Shown: positions 63,632-64,000 of the stretch, in pieces
How the letters are laid out: every line of letters begins with the position of its first letter
Position numbering within the stretch: the stretch's first letter is position 1
Source of the DNA: Ciceribacter sichuanensis
GTDB taxonomy: Bacteria; Pseudomonadota; Alphaproteobacteria; Rhizobiales; Rhizobiaceae
Reading direction: 5' to 3'
Assembly: GCF_024055605.1 (NCBI RefSeq)
Contig: NZ_JAMXLX010000002.1
Span: forward strand, 744,001 to 808,000
Length of the DNA: 64,000 nucleotides
Made by a program: the position numbers and the translations under genes
The notes under the pieces: generated by a model
Seen by the model: the letters and a program-made list of their open reading frames with translations, nothing else
Databases searched by the model: none
Told to the model about the DNA's origin: nothing

Positions 63632-64000
63632 TGCCGGCCGGCCCCGCGACATCGTTTTGTTGGTCGATGACAGCCCGGAAGCGCTCGGTTTCCTGACCGA
63701 TGCGCTGGAACAGGCGGGCTTTTCCGTGCTGATCGCCACGTCTGGACAGGTCGCGCTGTCCATCGTCGCCCGCATCAGCCCCGACATCATCCTGCTCGAT
63801 GCCGTCATGCCCGGCATGGACGGTTTCGAGACCTGCCGCAGATTGAAGGAGGACGCTGCCGTCGCCCAGGTGCCGGTGATCTTCATGACCGGCCTGTCGG
63901 AGACGGAGCATATCGTCCACGCGCTGGAATCGGGCGGCGTCGATTATCTCACCAAGCCGATCAATATCGACGAACTGCGCGCCCGCATCCGGGTGCACCT
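63624..64000 (+). CDS. Response regulator, cut by window end
   Basis: The GTG at 63624 overlaps the kinase stop by eight bases and has AAGGAGG ahead of it. About 126 residues are visible: a complete receiver with the acidic pair in VLLVDDSPEAL, phospho-Asp in ILLDAVMPGMDG, Thr in FMTGLSE and Lys in YLTKPIN, reaching RARIRVHL at the end. An output domain, probably a LuxR-type HTH as usual with such kinases, would lie beyond the window and cannot be seen. The overlap makes it the cognate partner of the kinase. Confidence 0.9.
   Translation, partial: MVDAGRPRDIVLLVDDSPEALGFLTDALEQAGFSVLIATSGQVALSIVARISPDIILLDAVMPGMDGFETCRRLKEDAAVAQVPVIFMTGLSETEHIVHALESGGVDYLTKPINIDELRARIRVH

Noticed and set aside
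61988..63886. A 632-codon open frame on the minus strand
   Set aside because: It is antisense to the HisKA, HATPase and receiver domains of the hybrid kinase and has no domain signature.

Overview
The window looks like the chromosome (or a large replicon) of a member of the Rhizobiaceae, of the Agrobacterium / Rhizobium / Ensifer / Shinella type. The reasons are a RIME1-like intergenic palindromic element at 35753-35857, the scattered urease operon with small unrelated genes between the structural subunits, the urtABCDE urea transporter beside it, a pobA gene divergent from an AraC-type pobR, and a high-GC, densely packed gene layout. No rRNA, tRNA, CRISPR array or transposase was seen.

Region by region: (1) 1-5.3 kb is an arsenic resistance locus: arsN2 (cut by the window start), a thioredoxin-type arsC, ACR3, a glutaredoxin-type arsC and arsH on the plus strand, then arsR and an ArsK-like MFS pump on the minus strand, divergent from a DUF6428 gene with a Cys-pair tail. 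(2) 5.6-8.4 kb is a small uncharacterised cluster (metallo-beta-lactamase-fold hydrolase, tautomerase-like protein, unknown protein) divergent from a LysR regulator. (3) 8.7-10.5 kb holds a membrane diguanylate cyclase. (4) 10.9-15.6 kb is a complete branched-chain-amino-acid-type ABC importer, order livK-H-M-G-F on the minus strand. (5) 15.9-17.8 kb holds a truncated haemoglobin, DUF423, VOC, orphan and DUF2325 genes. (6) 17.9-20.1 kb is pobA/pobR for 4-hydroxybenzoate use.

(7) 20.2-35.7 kb is a reductive pyrimidine catabolism locus: preT-preA (uracil/thymine to the dihydro form), dihydropyrimidinase, a beta-ureidopropionase-type hydrolase, a RutR-like regulator with a very good RutR operator in its divergent promoter, and a Thi5/NMT1-type ABC importer probably feeding the pathway. 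A GGDEF-EAL protein, a DMT exporter, two small unknown genes and a cupin are interleaved. (8) 36.2-40.7 kb is a two-gene RND efflux system with a palindromic operator candidate. (9) 40.8-41.8 kb is a Dnr-like Crp/Fnr regulator with a perfect anaerobox upstream.

(10) 41.8-58.0 kb, all on the minus strand, is the urea locus: urtABCDE, an esterase, then ureD-ureA-(DUF1272)-ureB-(LprI-like)-(GT29-like)-ureC-(DUF2459)-(peroxiredoxin)-(GGDEF)-ureE-ureF-ureG. (11) 58.2-59.9 kb carries TerC and an aspartyl/asparaginyl beta-hydroxylase-like gene. (12) 60.2-64 kb carries a very large hybrid sensor kinase whose input half is an NCS1-type permease followed by an eight-cysteine segment, overlapped by a response regulator cut by the window end.

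These parts share one theme: scavenging nitrogen. Pyrimidine catabolism releases ammonia, urease hydrolyses urea imported by Urt, and the NCS1-fused kinase is a plausible nitrogen-compound sensor. That last link is inference. The most interesting single item is this transporter-like kinase with its partner regulator.
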